From: B4-G1 sp964393895
GTDB lineage: Bacteria > Chloroflexota > Anaerolineae > B4-G1
Assembly: GCA_964393895.1 (NCBI GenBank)
Contig: CAYMWP010000002.1
Span: 62,001 to 126,000, forward strand
Reading direction: 5' to 3'
Length of the DNA: 64,000 nucleotides
The position numbers and the translations under genes are program-made. This document shows positions 56,508 to 64,000 of this stretch, one piece after another (the first letter of the stretch is position 1; every line of letters starts with the position of its first letter). The notes beneath the pieces were generated by a model. It searched no databases, was not told where the DNA came from, and saw nothing but the letters and a program-made list of their open reading frames with translations.

Positions 56508-56631
56508 ATGTGGGCAATCACCAGGATAACGTCGCCGTTTGGCCGTTCGCCGCGATTTGCACTCAATTCAGGGATAAAGTATAATGTGGTCGTTCCAAGC
56601 CACAGCATGGGAAGGGAGAATATAGTAGTTG

Positions 56632-57303
56632 GTGGCAGATTACACAATCCTGCTCGTAGAGGGCAGGAAGCCCGCGGCAGAGTATTTGGCTCCTGCTCTG
56701 ACCGCTCAAGGGTACAATATCAACACAGCCCGCACACGCAGGAATGCTCTAGCCACAGTACAGGAGCATGCCCCTGCGGTGATAGTGTTGGATTCTCCCT
56801 CACTGCGCTTCAGTCACCAACGATTCTGTAAAACCTTGCGAGACGCCAACCTCGAAATCCCAGTGCTGCTGTTGCTACCGAAGGGCGAAAAGATTGGCCG
56901 CAGCACAGGCGCGCGCGCTCATTTGCGCTACCCCTTTTCCACCAAGAAATTAGCGCACCACATAGATAGGCTTCTACCCGCCCCCGACGAAACCGTGCTT
57001 AAAGTGGGCGAAATAACTCTCGACATCGAACATCGCTACGTCATCCAAGGCAAACGCGAAAGCCACTTAACTCCCAAACAAGCCCTGCTCTTGGAAACCT
57101 TCATGCGTCACCCCGGAGAGATTTTGTCGCGCGCCTTTTTGATGAAGCAAGTATGGGACACCGACTATCTGGATGACACGCGCACCCTCGACGTTCACAT
57201 CCATTGGGTGCGCAAGGCAATCGAAAAAGACCACAAATCACCCGTATACTTGCAGACAGTCCGTAAAAAGGGATATTGCCTGGAAGTGCCGGAAAAAGAG
57301 TAG
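56632..57303 (+). CDS. Atypical OmpR-family response regulator with degenerate receiver
   Basis: 223 residues. The receiver-like N-terminus starts ILLVEGRKPAAEYL, so the acidic pair of the phosphorylation pocket is missing; an aspartate remains in IVLDSPSLR, while the LTA and KPF motifs are lost (LLLLPKG, LRYPFS). The C-terminal winged helix is well kept: LTPKQALLLETFMRHPGEI, VWDTDYLDDTRTLDVHIHWVRKAIE and LQTVRKKGYCLEV. Likely a phosphorylation-independent DNA-binding regulator. GTG 56632 chosen; TTG 56629 is also in frame. Targets unknown; the divergent atp operon and downstream rpsB are candidates by position only. Confidence 0.8.
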   Translation: MADYTILLVEGRKPAAEYLAPALTAQGYNINTARTRRNALATVQEHAPAVIVLDSPSLRFSHQRFCKTLRDANLEIPVLLLLPKGEKIGRSTGARAHLRYPFSTKKLAHHIDRLLPAPDETVLKVGEITLDIEHRYVIQGKRESHLTPKQALLLETFMRHPGEILSRAFLMKQVWDTDYLDDTRTLDVHIHWVRKAIEKDHKSPVYLQTVRKKGYCLEVPEKE

Positions 57304-57313
57304 CGCAGCAGAT

Positions 57314-57341
57314 TTGCCCAAATCCAACTTTGTGGTACAAT
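57314..57341 (+). promoter_or_regulatory. Promoter of the rpsB operon
   Basis: TTGCCC, 16 bases, TACAAT with a preceding TGG that makes it an extended -10. The transcript would carry a leader of about 120 bases. Confidence 0.6.
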
Positions 57342-57383
57342 CGTATTGAGTTTGACCCTAATCACACACGTCTCTAGACCAGT

Positions 57384-57418
57384 GAGGGCGTGCCGGGCGA
57401 ACAGCCTCCCGGACCCTC
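57384..57418 (+). promoter_or_regulatory. Leader stem in front of rpsB
   Basis: GAGGG..CCGGG pairs with TCCCGG.CCCTC around a central loop, within the rpsB leader. Ribosomal-protein leaders often bind their own product; here this is only suggested by the position and fold. Confidence 0.4.
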
Positions 57419-57467
57419 AGTGGGGTGACAGAGACGGAGGACAAAACGATAACAAGGAGGTTCCTCT

Positions 57468-58385
57468 ATGGCTGTCGTTTCCATGAAAGCGCTCCTGGAA
57501 ACAGGAGTGCACTTCGGCCACCGCCCTCAGCGTTGGAATCCGAAGATGAAGCCCTATATTTTTACCGAGCGCAATGGGGTGCACATTATAGACCTGCAAC
57601 AAACCATTGTCGCACTGAACACAGCCTGTAGGCTGGTTCAGGAGACAACTGCCGCTGGCGGGACAGTGCTCTTTGTCGGCACAAAGCAACAAGCCCAGGA
57701 AACTATTGCTTACGAAGCGCAACGTTGCGGAATGCCATACGTCAATCAGCGCTGGCTGGGCGGCACACTGACCAACTGGAGCACCATCCGCAAACGCATT
57801 GACTATCTGCTCAACCTGGAGGCCCGCCGCGACCGGGGTGATTTCGAACGGTTGACGAAAAAGGAAGCACTGGGCCTGCAACGCCAGATAGAGAAACTCA
57901 ACAGTCGGTTAGGCGGCATCAGGGAAATGCGTGATGTCCCAGATATGCTCTTTATCACGGACGTGCGCCGGGAAACCACCGCCGTCAAAGAGGCGAACAA
58001 GCTGGGCATCCCCATCGTCGCCATGGTTGACACCAACTGTGATCCGGATCCCATAGACTATTTGATCCCGGCCAACGACGACGCCATCCGCGCCATCAAG
58101 TTGATCACCTCAAAAATAGCCGATGCCGTGCTGGAGGGAATCGCTCAACGGAAGGGCCAGGAACAAGTCCCCGAGGTCGAAGAAATCGAGATCGAGGACG
58201 AAAAGTACCTCAGCGCCGCCACCCTGGCTCGCTTGAAGGAACTGACCTTCGAAGAGGATAAAGAGGGAGCCGAGTTAGCCGCAGAGCCAACCGGCGCGGA
58301 AGCAGAGACCATGGTGGAGAAAGCGCAGGCTGAAGTGACTTTGGAAGAACCTGCGACAGAGAACGTGGAAGAGCCAGAAGCCTAG
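57468..58385 (+). CDS. rpsB: 30S ribosomal protein S2
   Basis: 305 residues, against 230-260 usual. Starts VSMKALLETGVHFGHRPQRWNPKM, then IIDLQQT, VGTKQQAQE and RWLGGTLTNW, all S2 signatures. The last 80 or so residues form an acidic Glu/Ala-rich tail (VEEIEIEDEKYLSAATL ... ENVEEPEA) not present in most S2. AAGGAGG seven bases before the ATG. First gene of the classic rpsB-tsf-pyrH-frr set. Confidence 0.98.
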   Translation: MAVVSMKALLETGVHFGHRPQRWNPKMKPYIFTERNGVHIIDLQQTIVALNTACRLVQETTAAGGTVLFVGTKQQAQETIAYEAQRCGMPYVNQRWLGGTLTNWSTIRKRIDYLLNLEARRDRGDFERLTKKEALGLQRQIEKLNSRLGGIREMRDVPDMLFITDVRRETTAVKEANKLGIPIVAMVDTNCDPDPIDYLIPANDDAIRAIKLITSKIADAVLEGIAQRKGQEQVPEVEEIEIEDEKYLSAATLARLKELTFEEDKEGAELAAEPTGAEAETMVEKAQAEVTLEEPATENVEEPEA

Positions 58386-58419
58386 CGACTGACACCTTTG
58401 GATGACAGGGAGAACAACA

Positions 58420-59028
58420 TTGAAAATCACCACCGAAATGATCAAGGAACTACGGCAGGCAACCAGCGCCGGCCTATTGGACTGCCGTGAGGCGCTGGAG
58501 GCCTGCGAGGGTGACTTTGACGAGGCCGTCGTCTACTTGAGAGAGAAAGGACTGGCCTCAGTCGCCAAAAAGTCTGGACGCAAGGCTTCCGAGGGAACGA
58601 TAGAAGCATACGTCCACAGCGACAACACCGGCAACCGCATGGCCGTGATGTTGGAACTGAACTGCGAGACCGACTTTGTCGCCAAAACCGATGACTTTAA
58701 GAACCTGGCTCACGACCTGGCGCTGCACATTGCCTTTGGCGCGCCAAGCTATATGACCCGTAAAGATGTGCCCGAGCAAGTGATCGAGAGCGCAAGAACC
58801 GACTATCGTGCCCAGGCTTTGGAAGAAGGCAAGCCCGAAAACGTCGTGGCCCGCATCGTTGATGGACGGCTGGAGAAATTCTACCAGCAAGTGTGCCTGA
58901 TGGAACAGTCCTTTGTAAAAGACGAAGATAAAACTATAGAGCACCTGATCAACGACGCTATCGCCAAACTGGGTGAGAACATTGTCCTGCGCCGCTTTGT
59001 GCGTTACGAAGTAGGAGAAGGCCTGTAG
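58420..59028 (+). CDS. tsf: Translation elongation factor Ts
   Basis: 202 residues, the short form. N-terminal KITTEMIKELRQATSAGLLDCREALEAC (UBA-like), GLASVAKKSGRKASEG, then LNCETDFVAKTDDF, the nucleotide-exchange motif. The C-terminal half is shorter than the roughly 280 residues of E. coli EF-Ts. A TTG start at 58420 with AGGGAG seven bases upstream fits the family N-terminus; an ATG at 58402 would add six residues before it. Confidence 0.95.
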   Translation: MKITTEMIKELRQATSAGLLDCREALEACEGDFDEAVVYLREKGLASVAKKSGRKASEGTIEAYVHSDNTGNRMAVMLELNCETDFVAKTDDFKNLAHDLALHIAFGAPSYMTRKDVPEQVIESARTDYRAQALEEGKPENVVARIVDGRLEKFYQQVCLMEQSFVKDEDKTIEHLINDAIAKLGENIVLRRFVRYEVGEGL

Positions 59029-59032
59029 AAGT

Positions 59033-59746
59033 ATGGCTGCCGCGTACAAACGGATCCTGCTAAAACTGGGCGGCGAGTCACTGGCCGGGCCGGGGGGCTT
59101 TGGTATCAGCCCTCACATGGCGGAAGAGATCGCGGCCAAGGTATCGGCCGTGCGCGACCTCGAGGTGGAGATCGCTATCGTCATGGGAGCGGGCAACATC
59201 TGGCGCGGGCGGGACGGCCTAGAGCACGGAATGGACCGAGCTACAGCCGACCACATGGGTATGCTGGCAACTGTGATGAATGCCCTCGCCCTGGCCGACG
59301 CCCTGGAGCGCGTGGGAATCGCCCCTCGCGTGCAGACGGCCATAGAAATGCGGGCCATTGCCGAACCATACATCCGCCTGAAGGCGATCCGCCACCTGGA
59401 AAAGGGACGCCTGGTCATCATCGGGGGTGGGACAGGCAACCCTTACTTTACCACCGATACGGCGGCCGCACTCAGGGCAGTGGAGATCAATGCCGACCTG
59501 CTGATCAAGGCCACCAAAGTGGATGGCGTCTACACCGATGATCCACACGAAAACCCCAATGCCGAGCGATTCAATCACCTCTCCTACATGCAGGCCCTAG
59601 AACTGCGGTTAGGCGTGATGGATGCCACGGCCATCTCGCTGTGCATGGAAAACGACCTGCCGATCCTCGTGCTCAACCTATGGCAGCCCCACAGCCTGGA
59701 GAGAGCTGTGCAAAGAGAAGAAATAGGAACTCTGATCTCTCAATGA
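59033..59746 (+). CDS. pyrH: Uridylate kinase
   Basis: 237 residues. LLKLGGESLAGPGGFGI, IVMGAGNIWRG, and GGGTGNPYFTTDTAAALRAVEI identify bacterial UMP kinase of the amino-acid-kinase fold, which makes UDP from UMP and ATP. It is four bases after tsf and overlaps frr by ATGA, in the order found in most bacteria. Confidence 0.97.
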   Translation: MAAAYKRILLKLGGESLAGPGGFGISPHMAEEIAAKVSAVRDLEVEIAIVMGAGNIWRGRDGLEHGMDRATADHMGMLATVMNALALADALERVGIAPRVQTAIEMRAIAEPYIRLKAIRHLEKGRLVIIGGGTGNPYFTTDTAAALRAVEINADLLIKATKVDGVYTDDPHENPNAERFNHLSYMQALELRLGVMDATAISLCMENDLPILVLNLWQPHSLERAVQREEIGTLISQ

Positions 59747-60306
59747 CCATGGTAAAAGACCTGCTGCGCGAAACCGAGAGCAACATGCGCAAAGCCATCG
59801 AGGCGTTGGAGGGGGATCTGCGCGGCTTGCGCGCAGGACGAGCTTCCCCGGCGTTGGTGGAACGAGTAGTGGTGGAATACTACGGGACGCCTACACCTCT
59901 CAAGCAATTGGCCGTCATATCTGCGCCGGAACCCCAACTGCTCACCATCCGCCCTTACGATCCAGGCTCGCTGGGCGATATTGAGCGGGCCATCCTCAAA
60001 TCTGAGTTAGGACTCACCCCCTCCAACGACGGGCGGATCATTCGCCTCCCCATCCCACGCCTGACAGAGAAACGACGCCAGGAACTGGCTAAACTAGTGC
60101 GCCAGCGCGTCGAGGAAGGAAAAGTATCGTTACGAAACATTCGCCGCGAGACAATGAATGACCTGCGCGAATTCGAGAAGGAAAAAATTATCCCCGAAGA
60201 CGACTTTTACCGCGGCAAGGACGATCTTCAAGACCTCACCGATCAGTACACCGAGCTGATGGACGAGATTAACTCCCGTAAACAACAAGAAATTCTGGCA
60301 GGGTAA
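59743..60306 (+). CDS. frr: Ribosome recycling factor
   Basis: 187 residues. LEGDLRGLRAGRASPALVERVVVEYYGTPTPLKQLA and RKQQEILAG are characteristic of RRF, which splits ribosomes after termination with EF-G. Starts at the ATGA junction with pyrH (an ATG two codons later is possible). The frame opens a further 34 codons upstream inside pyrH; that part is not RRF. Confidence 0.97.
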   Translation: MTMVKDLLRETESNMRKAIEALEGDLRGLRAGRASPALVERVVVEYYGTPTPLKQLAVISAPEPQLLTIRPYDPGSLGDIERAILKSELGLTPSNDGRIIRLPIPRLTEKRRQELAKLVRQRVEEGKVSLRNIRRETMNDLREFEKEKIIPEDDFYRGKDDLQDLTDQYTELMDEINSRKQQEILAG

Positions 60307-60357
60307 ACTTCGCTCAAAATCACATTTGGGGCGCTGCCTCTCAGACAATCTACAATA

Positions 60358-61089
60358 ATGCCCTCTCAATCACAGAACAAGCGGTATTCTCCTCTGGAGC
60401 AAATACCCCACCACGTCGCCATCATCATGGATGGCAATGGTCGCTGGGCGCAGGCGCGAGGCCTACCTCGGCTGGCCGGACATCGCGCTGGGACAGAGAA
60501 CCTACGACGTGTGTTAAGGGCGACGGTCGAATTCGGCGTCCAAGTCCTGACCCTCTACGCCTTCTCGACAGAAAACTGGGGGCGTCCCAAGAGCGAAGTC
60601 CAAGGCCTGCTATCCATCTTTGAACGAATGATTGACCGCGAGTTATCAGAACTGCACGAGGAGGGCGTCCAACTGCGCCATATCGGCCGGTTGGAGCACA
60701 TCCCTGCAAGATTCCAGCGTAAAATCATGAACGCTGTCGCACTGACCAAGGACAACCAACGACTAATCCTCAACGTAGCCTTCGACTACGGCGGGCGGGC
60801 GGAGCTGGTGAACGCGATACGCCGCATCATTACAGACGGTGTGCCGGCGGAGCAAGTAGACGAATCGCTCGTCAGCAACTATCTCTATACGGCCGGCTGC
60901 CCCGATCCCGACCTGATAATTCGCACCAGTGGAGAGATGCGACTCAGCAACTTTCTCATCTGGCAAGCCGCGTATGCCGAAATCTATACGACTCCCATCC
61001 TATGGCCCGATTTCGATAAAGACGAACTATACCAAGCACTGCAAGCCTACAACAAACGGGAGCGCCGTTTTGGTCTGGCAACCGAGTAA
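60358..61089 (+). CDS. uppS: Isoprenyl (undecaprenyl) diphosphate synthase
   Basis: 243 residues. HHVAIIMDGNGRWAQARGLPRLAGH (catalytic Asp and pyrophosphate-binding stretch), LTLYAFSTENWGRPKSEV, and DLIIRTSGEMRLSNFLIWQAAYAEIY define the cis-prenyltransferase. It makes the C55 lipid carrier that would also serve the glycan locus. No clear ribosome site at the ATG. Confidence 0.95.
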   Translation: MPSQSQNKRYSPLEQIPHHVAIIMDGNGRWAQARGLPRLAGHRAGTENLRRVLRATVEFGVQVLTLYAFSTENWGRPKSEVQGLLSIFERMIDRELSELHEEGVQLRHIGRLEHIPARFQRKIMNAVALTKDNQRLILNVAFDYGGRAELVNAIRRIITDGVPAEQVDESLVSNYLYTAGCPDPDLIIRTSGEMRLSNFLIWQAAYAEIYTTPILWPDFDKDELYQALQAYNKRERRFGLATE

Positions 61090-61100
61090 GAACATAAAAC

Positions 61101-61168
61101 GCATCAGGGCAAAAGTCGCACGTGGAACAGCAGACTTTGCGGTCTGCTGGCAGGCCCGAAAGCCTGCC
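61101..61168. repeat. IS-end-like sequence with two hairpins between uppS and cdsA
   Basis: 61101-61122 matches the 22-base terminal repeat of the IS at 28897 at 18 positions. Just after it lie perfect stems CAGCAGAC / GTCTGCTG (61128-61149) and GGCAGGC / GCCTGCC (61149-61168). No matching second end was found before cdsA. It may be a remnant of a related element inserted within the operon. Confidence 0.5.
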
Positions 61169-61259
61169 CCACGCTTCACCCTTACCACAATGGCATAAAC
61201 CCACCCCAGAACCATATAGTGAGCAACCTTCCAATCGTCGAGCCGGACACTTCCGACCT

Positions 61260-62081
61260 ATGCTGCGCACACGCTTTCTCAGCGCTATCGTCCTGATCCC
61301 AATAGTATTCTGGTGCATCTACCTGGGCGCGTGGCCTTTCCTGATCCTGGTGACGTTGCTGCTGACGCTGGCAGAGATAGAGTTTTGCCAACTGATGACC
61401 CGGGGCGGCTTTCGCCCCACTGCAATATTTGGGCTTGGAATGGTGTGGCTGCTCCTGATGGACGCCCAGTTAAACACACTCTTTCCGACACTAGATTTGC
61501 TGCGCCCTGGCATGGTACTGCTCGTGATAGGCTCCCTTGGCTGGCAAATGTTTCACCGCCAAAGCTCCCCGGTGACCGACTGGGCGCTGACAGTCACCGG
61601 AGGCCTCTATCTGGGGCTGTGCGGGGCTTCCCTGATCGCATTGCGCAGCTTGCAACCCGATGGACTCTGGTGGACGGTGACCACTATACCGGCCATCATG
61701 TTCGCCGACAGCGGCGCATTCTTCTTTGGGCGAGCGTGGGGACGACACAAACTGGCCCCAACGCTAAGCCCCGGCAAAACGTGGGAAGGATACGTGGCGG
61801 GCGTGATAGTCGGCGGACTGTTGACCTACCTGTTAGCCTCCCTCTGGCACTGGGCAGGGGCGGCAACCACTACCAGCGCGCACGGCCTGACTCTGGGGAT
61901 ACTGATAGCCATCTTTGCCCCACTGGGCGATCTGGCCGTCTCAATGATAAAACGACAGGTCGGCGCCAAAGACAGCGGTGTCATCATCCCCGGGCACGGC
62001 GGAGCGTTGGATCGAGTTGACAGCGTCCTCTGGGCAGCCGTGATTGGATACTATTACGTACAGATGTTCGTGCCTCAATAG
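61260..62081 (+). CDS. cdsA: Phosphatidate cytidylyltransferase
   Basis: 273 residues, about eight membrane helices. The family signature lies at the C-terminal end: VSMIKRQVGAKDSGVIIPGH followed by GGALDRVDS. It forms CDP-diacylglycerol from phosphatidate and CTP. ATG 61260 (start MLRTRFLSAIVLIPIVFW) fits; the 46 codons upstream cross the repeat-like insert and are not homologous in appearance. Confidence 0.95.
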   Translation: MLRTRFLSAIVLIPIVFWCIYLGAWPFLILVTLLLTLAEIEFCQLMTRGGFRPTAIFGLGMVWLLLMDAQLNTLFPTLDLLRPGMVLLVIGSLGWQMFHRQSSPVTDWALTVTGGLYLGLCGASLIALRSLQPDGLWWTVTTIPAIMFADSGAFFFGRAWGRHKLAPTLSPGKTWEGYVAGVIVGGLLTYLLASLWHWAGAATTTSAHGLTLGILIAIFAPLGDLAVSMIKRQVGAKDSGVIIPGHGGALDRVDSVLWAAVIGYYYVQMFVPQ

Positions 62082-62117
62082 CACACAACCACCAGCAAAA
62101 AAGAGCGACGACAAATC

Positions 62118-63128
62118 ATGCCTGACAAAATCATCACCATAGAACGGCACATCGTGGAGCAGCAAAGGGCCTTCCCAGAGGCAACCGGTGTGTTATCCAA
62201 TCTGCTGTACGACATTGCCCTGGCGGCCAAAATCATCGCCCGCGAGACCACCCGCGCCGGCTTGGCCGAAATCCTGGGCCTGGCGGGTAAGGTGAACGTC
62301 CAGGGCGAGCAGCAGATGAAACTGGACGTCTTTGCCAACGAAATAATAATCCGTATGAACAACTACACCGGCCGGCTGGCAGTAATGGCCTCAGAGGAAA
62401 TGGAAGACATCGTCACTATACCGGAGGAATACGGATTCGGCAAATACGTGGCCGTCTTTGACCCCCTCGACGGCTCGTCTAACATTGACGTCAACGTCAG
62501 CATCGGCACCATCTTTGGCATCTACCGTCGTCTGAGCACAAAAGGGCCAGGCACGTTGGAGGATTGCCTTCAGAAAGGCCGGCAACTAGCCGCGGCGTGC
62601 TATGTGATCTATGGCGCCAGCACGATGATGGTCTACACGACCGGGAATGGAGTGCATGGCTTTACGCTCGAACGCAGTATGGGCGAGTTCCTGCTCTCCC
62701 ATCCCAACATTCGCATGCCGGCAGAGCCAAAATACTACAGCGTCAACCAGAGTTACGAGGAAAACTGGAGCACAGGAGTTAGGAAATTGACCCACTGGCT
62801 GCAAGGGCAGGATCAAGAAGTGCCGCGCCAGCCCCTTTCGAGCCGCTACATCGGCTCCTCAGTAGCCGACTTTCATCGCAATTTGTTGAGAGGGGGAATC
62901 TTTTACTATCCCGCAGACGCCAAGAGACCCCAAGGCAAGTTACGCCTGCTTTACGAAGCCATCCCACTGGCCTTTATAGCGGAGCACGCCGGAGGTTACG
63001 CCTCAGACGGACACCGTAACATACTCGACATCCAACCCGAAAGCCTCCATCAACGCACTCCTCTCTTCATCGGCAATCGGGAACTGGTCGAGCAAGCGGA
63101 GAAATTCATATCCCGCTACGACGAATAG
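62118..63128 (+). CDS. fbp: Fructose-1,6-bisphosphatase class I
   Basis: 336 residues. VQGEQQMKLDVFANEIII, ASEEMEDIV, VFDPLDGSSNIDVNVSIGTIFGIY (metal- and phosphate-binding site) and GKLRLLYEAIPLAFIAEHAGG are class I FBPase signatures. Key gluconeogenic step from fructose-1,6-bisphosphate to fructose-6-phosphate. 36 bases after cdsA and 11 bases before rho, so possibly cotranscribed. Confidence 0.96.
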   Translation: MPDKIITIERHIVEQQRAFPEATGVLSNLLYDIALAAKIIARETTRAGLAEILGLAGKVNVQGEQQMKLDVFANEIIIRMNNYTGRLAVMASEEMEDIVTIPEEYGFGKYVAVFDPLDGSSNIDVNVSIGTIFGIYRRLSTKGPGTLEDCLQKGRQLAAACYVIYGASTMMVYTTGNGVHGFTLERSMGEFLLSHPNIRMPAEPKYYSVNQSYEENWSTGVRKLTHWLQGQDQEVPRQPLSSRYIGSSVADFHRNLLRGGIFYYPADAKRPQGKLRLLYEAIPLAFIAEHAGGYASDGHRNILDIQPESLHQRTPLFIGNRELVEQAEKFISRYDE

Positions 63129-63139
63129 GAGAAAACACT

Positions 63140-64000
63140 ATGAGCGAGCTAGACATAGCCACTCTGGAAACCAGAACACTGGCCGAACTGCGCGAATTGG
63201 CCAAAGAATTGGAGATTTCCGGCTACAGCCGCCTGAAAAAAGAGGATCTCATCCTGCGACTGCTGCAAGCCAAAGCAGAGAGAGAGGACCTCATATTTGG
63301 CGGCGGCGTACTGCAAATCGTAGATGAAAACAAAGGCTACCTGCGCCGCAAAGGCTACAAACCTGGGCCTGAGGATGTGTACGTCTCCCAATCCCAGATC
63401 CGTCGTTTCGGAATGCGCACCGGCGACATGGTGGTCGGTCAAGTGCGGCCACCCAAGGAAAACGAAAAGTATTTCAGCCTGCTACGCGTGGAAGCCGTGA
63501 ACGGCATAGATCCAGAGGCAGCCAAGCAACGGCCTTCTTTCGAATCACTGACCCCGATCTTTCCCGAGGAACGCTTTGTCCTGGAAACCTCTCCCGGTCA
63601 TCCAACTACACGGCTGTTGAGCATGGTCGCGCCAATCGGGAAAGGACAACGCGGCCTCATCGTATCGCCGCCCAAAGCCGGCAAGACCACCGTGCTTAAA
63701 CACATCGCCAACGGCATCTCGGGCAGCCATCCCGAAGTGCACCTGATGGTCGCCCTGATCGGCGAGCGCCCCGAAGAAGTCACCGACATGGATCGTTCGG
63801 TGGATGCCGAAGTCATCAGCTCCACCTTCGACGAACCGGTTAAAAGCCACGCCAAAGTAGCAGAAGTTGCGCTGGCCCGGGCCAAGCGGCTGGTAGAGGG
63901 GAAGCGAGACGTCGTCATCCTCCTGGATAGCATCACCCGTCTCTCGCGCGCCTACAACCTGGTAGTGCAGCCCAGCGGGCGCACGCTCTCCGGCGGACTC
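63140..64000 (+). CDS. rho: Transcription termination factor Rho (C-terminus beyond window)
   Basis: First 287 residues present. N-terminal helical domain LAELRELAKELEISGYSRLKKEDLI, RNA-binding FGGGVLQIVDE and VSQSQIRRFGMRTGDMVVG, then PIGKGQRGLIVSPPKAGKTT (Walker A) and DVVILLDSITRLSRAYN (Walker B/Q-loop region). Hexameric RNA helicase that ends transcription. AGGAG eight bases before the ATG 63140. Open to the right edge. Confidence 0.96.
   Translation, partial: MSELDIATLETRTLAELRELAKELEISGYSRLKKEDLILRLLQAKAEREDLIFGGGVLQIVDENKGYLRRKGYKPGPEDVYVSQSQIRRFGMRTGDMVVGQVRPPKENEKYFSLLRVEAVNGIDPEAAKQRPSFESLTPIFPEERFVLETSPGHPTTRLLSMVAPIGKGQRGLIVSPPKAGKTTVLKHIANGISGSHPEVHLMVALIGERPEEVTDMDRSVDAEVISSTFDEPVKSHAKVAEVALARAKRLVEGKRDVVILLDSITRLSRAYNLVVQPSGRTLSGGL

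Larger units (their letters stand above)
56280..56631. other. Divergent intergenic region between atpA and the regulator gene
   Basis: About 350 bases with the atpA promoter and an interspersed palindromic repeat (see separate entries). A 109-codon minus-strand frame across the repeat is the usual spurious translation of such elements. No other gene seen. Confidence 0.75.

Noticed and set aside
56318..56647. 109-codon minus-strand frame
   Set aside because: It reads through the palindromic CACAGAG repeat; such translations are a common annotation artefact.

Overview
The window reads as chromosomal DNA of a Chloroflexota bacterium, probably Anaerolineae-like. This is inferred from the moderately high G+C, secreted proteins carrying the motif VYLPLVLR or VYLPLTIR, membrane Ser/Thr kinases with Pro/Thr-rich outer tails, and the style of the translation and lipid genes. 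No rRNA, tRNA or CRISPR array was found.

Region 1 (1-28.5 kb, all minus strand) is a tightly coupled surface-glycan locus of about twenty genes. Two response regulators sit at its upstream end. A chain-length tyrosine kinase, a GHMP sugar kinase, an AsnB-like amidotransferase, a toroid-like anchored protein, a flippase, an O-antigen ligase/polymerase, two hexapeptide acyltransferases, an SGNH protein, GT4 and GT2 glycosyltransferases and six large GT-C-type membrane proteins follow. Many genes overlap by 4-14 bases. The tyrosine kinase ends in an unexpected excisionase/MerR-like helix-turn-helix.

Region 2 (28.8-33.2 kb) is accessory. A 1.8-kb IS with 8-bp target duplication sits inside a 151-bp MITE-like element with its own 9-bp target duplication. 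Beside it is a replication-initiation pair: a DnaD-domain protein and a DnaC/IstB-like ATPase that contains two complete AAA+ modules.

Region 3 (33.5-48.6 kb, plus strand) is a dense transmembrane phosphosignalling locus: FHA protein, zinc-ribbon/pseudokinase/PP2C fusion, vWA-TM-FHA protein, Ser/Thr kinase, PP2C with outer calcium-type repeats, secreted beta-sandwich protein, cytoplasmic vWA protein, zinc-ribbon/FHA adaptor, second Ser/Thr kinase and another secreted protein. It resembles the known vWA/PP2C/kinase triads associated with Ter systems, but is rebuilt around membrane-spanning proteins. It is my best candidate for an undescribed system.

Region 4 (48.6-50.8 kb) holds a decayed permease and a second GHMP kinase. 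Region 5 (50.9-56.3 kb, minus) is atpAGDC followed by mreB, without the F0 or delta genes in front of atpA. Region 6 (56.6-64 kb, plus) has an atypical response regulator, then rpsB-tsf-pyrH-frr-uppS-cdsA, then fbp and the start of rho.
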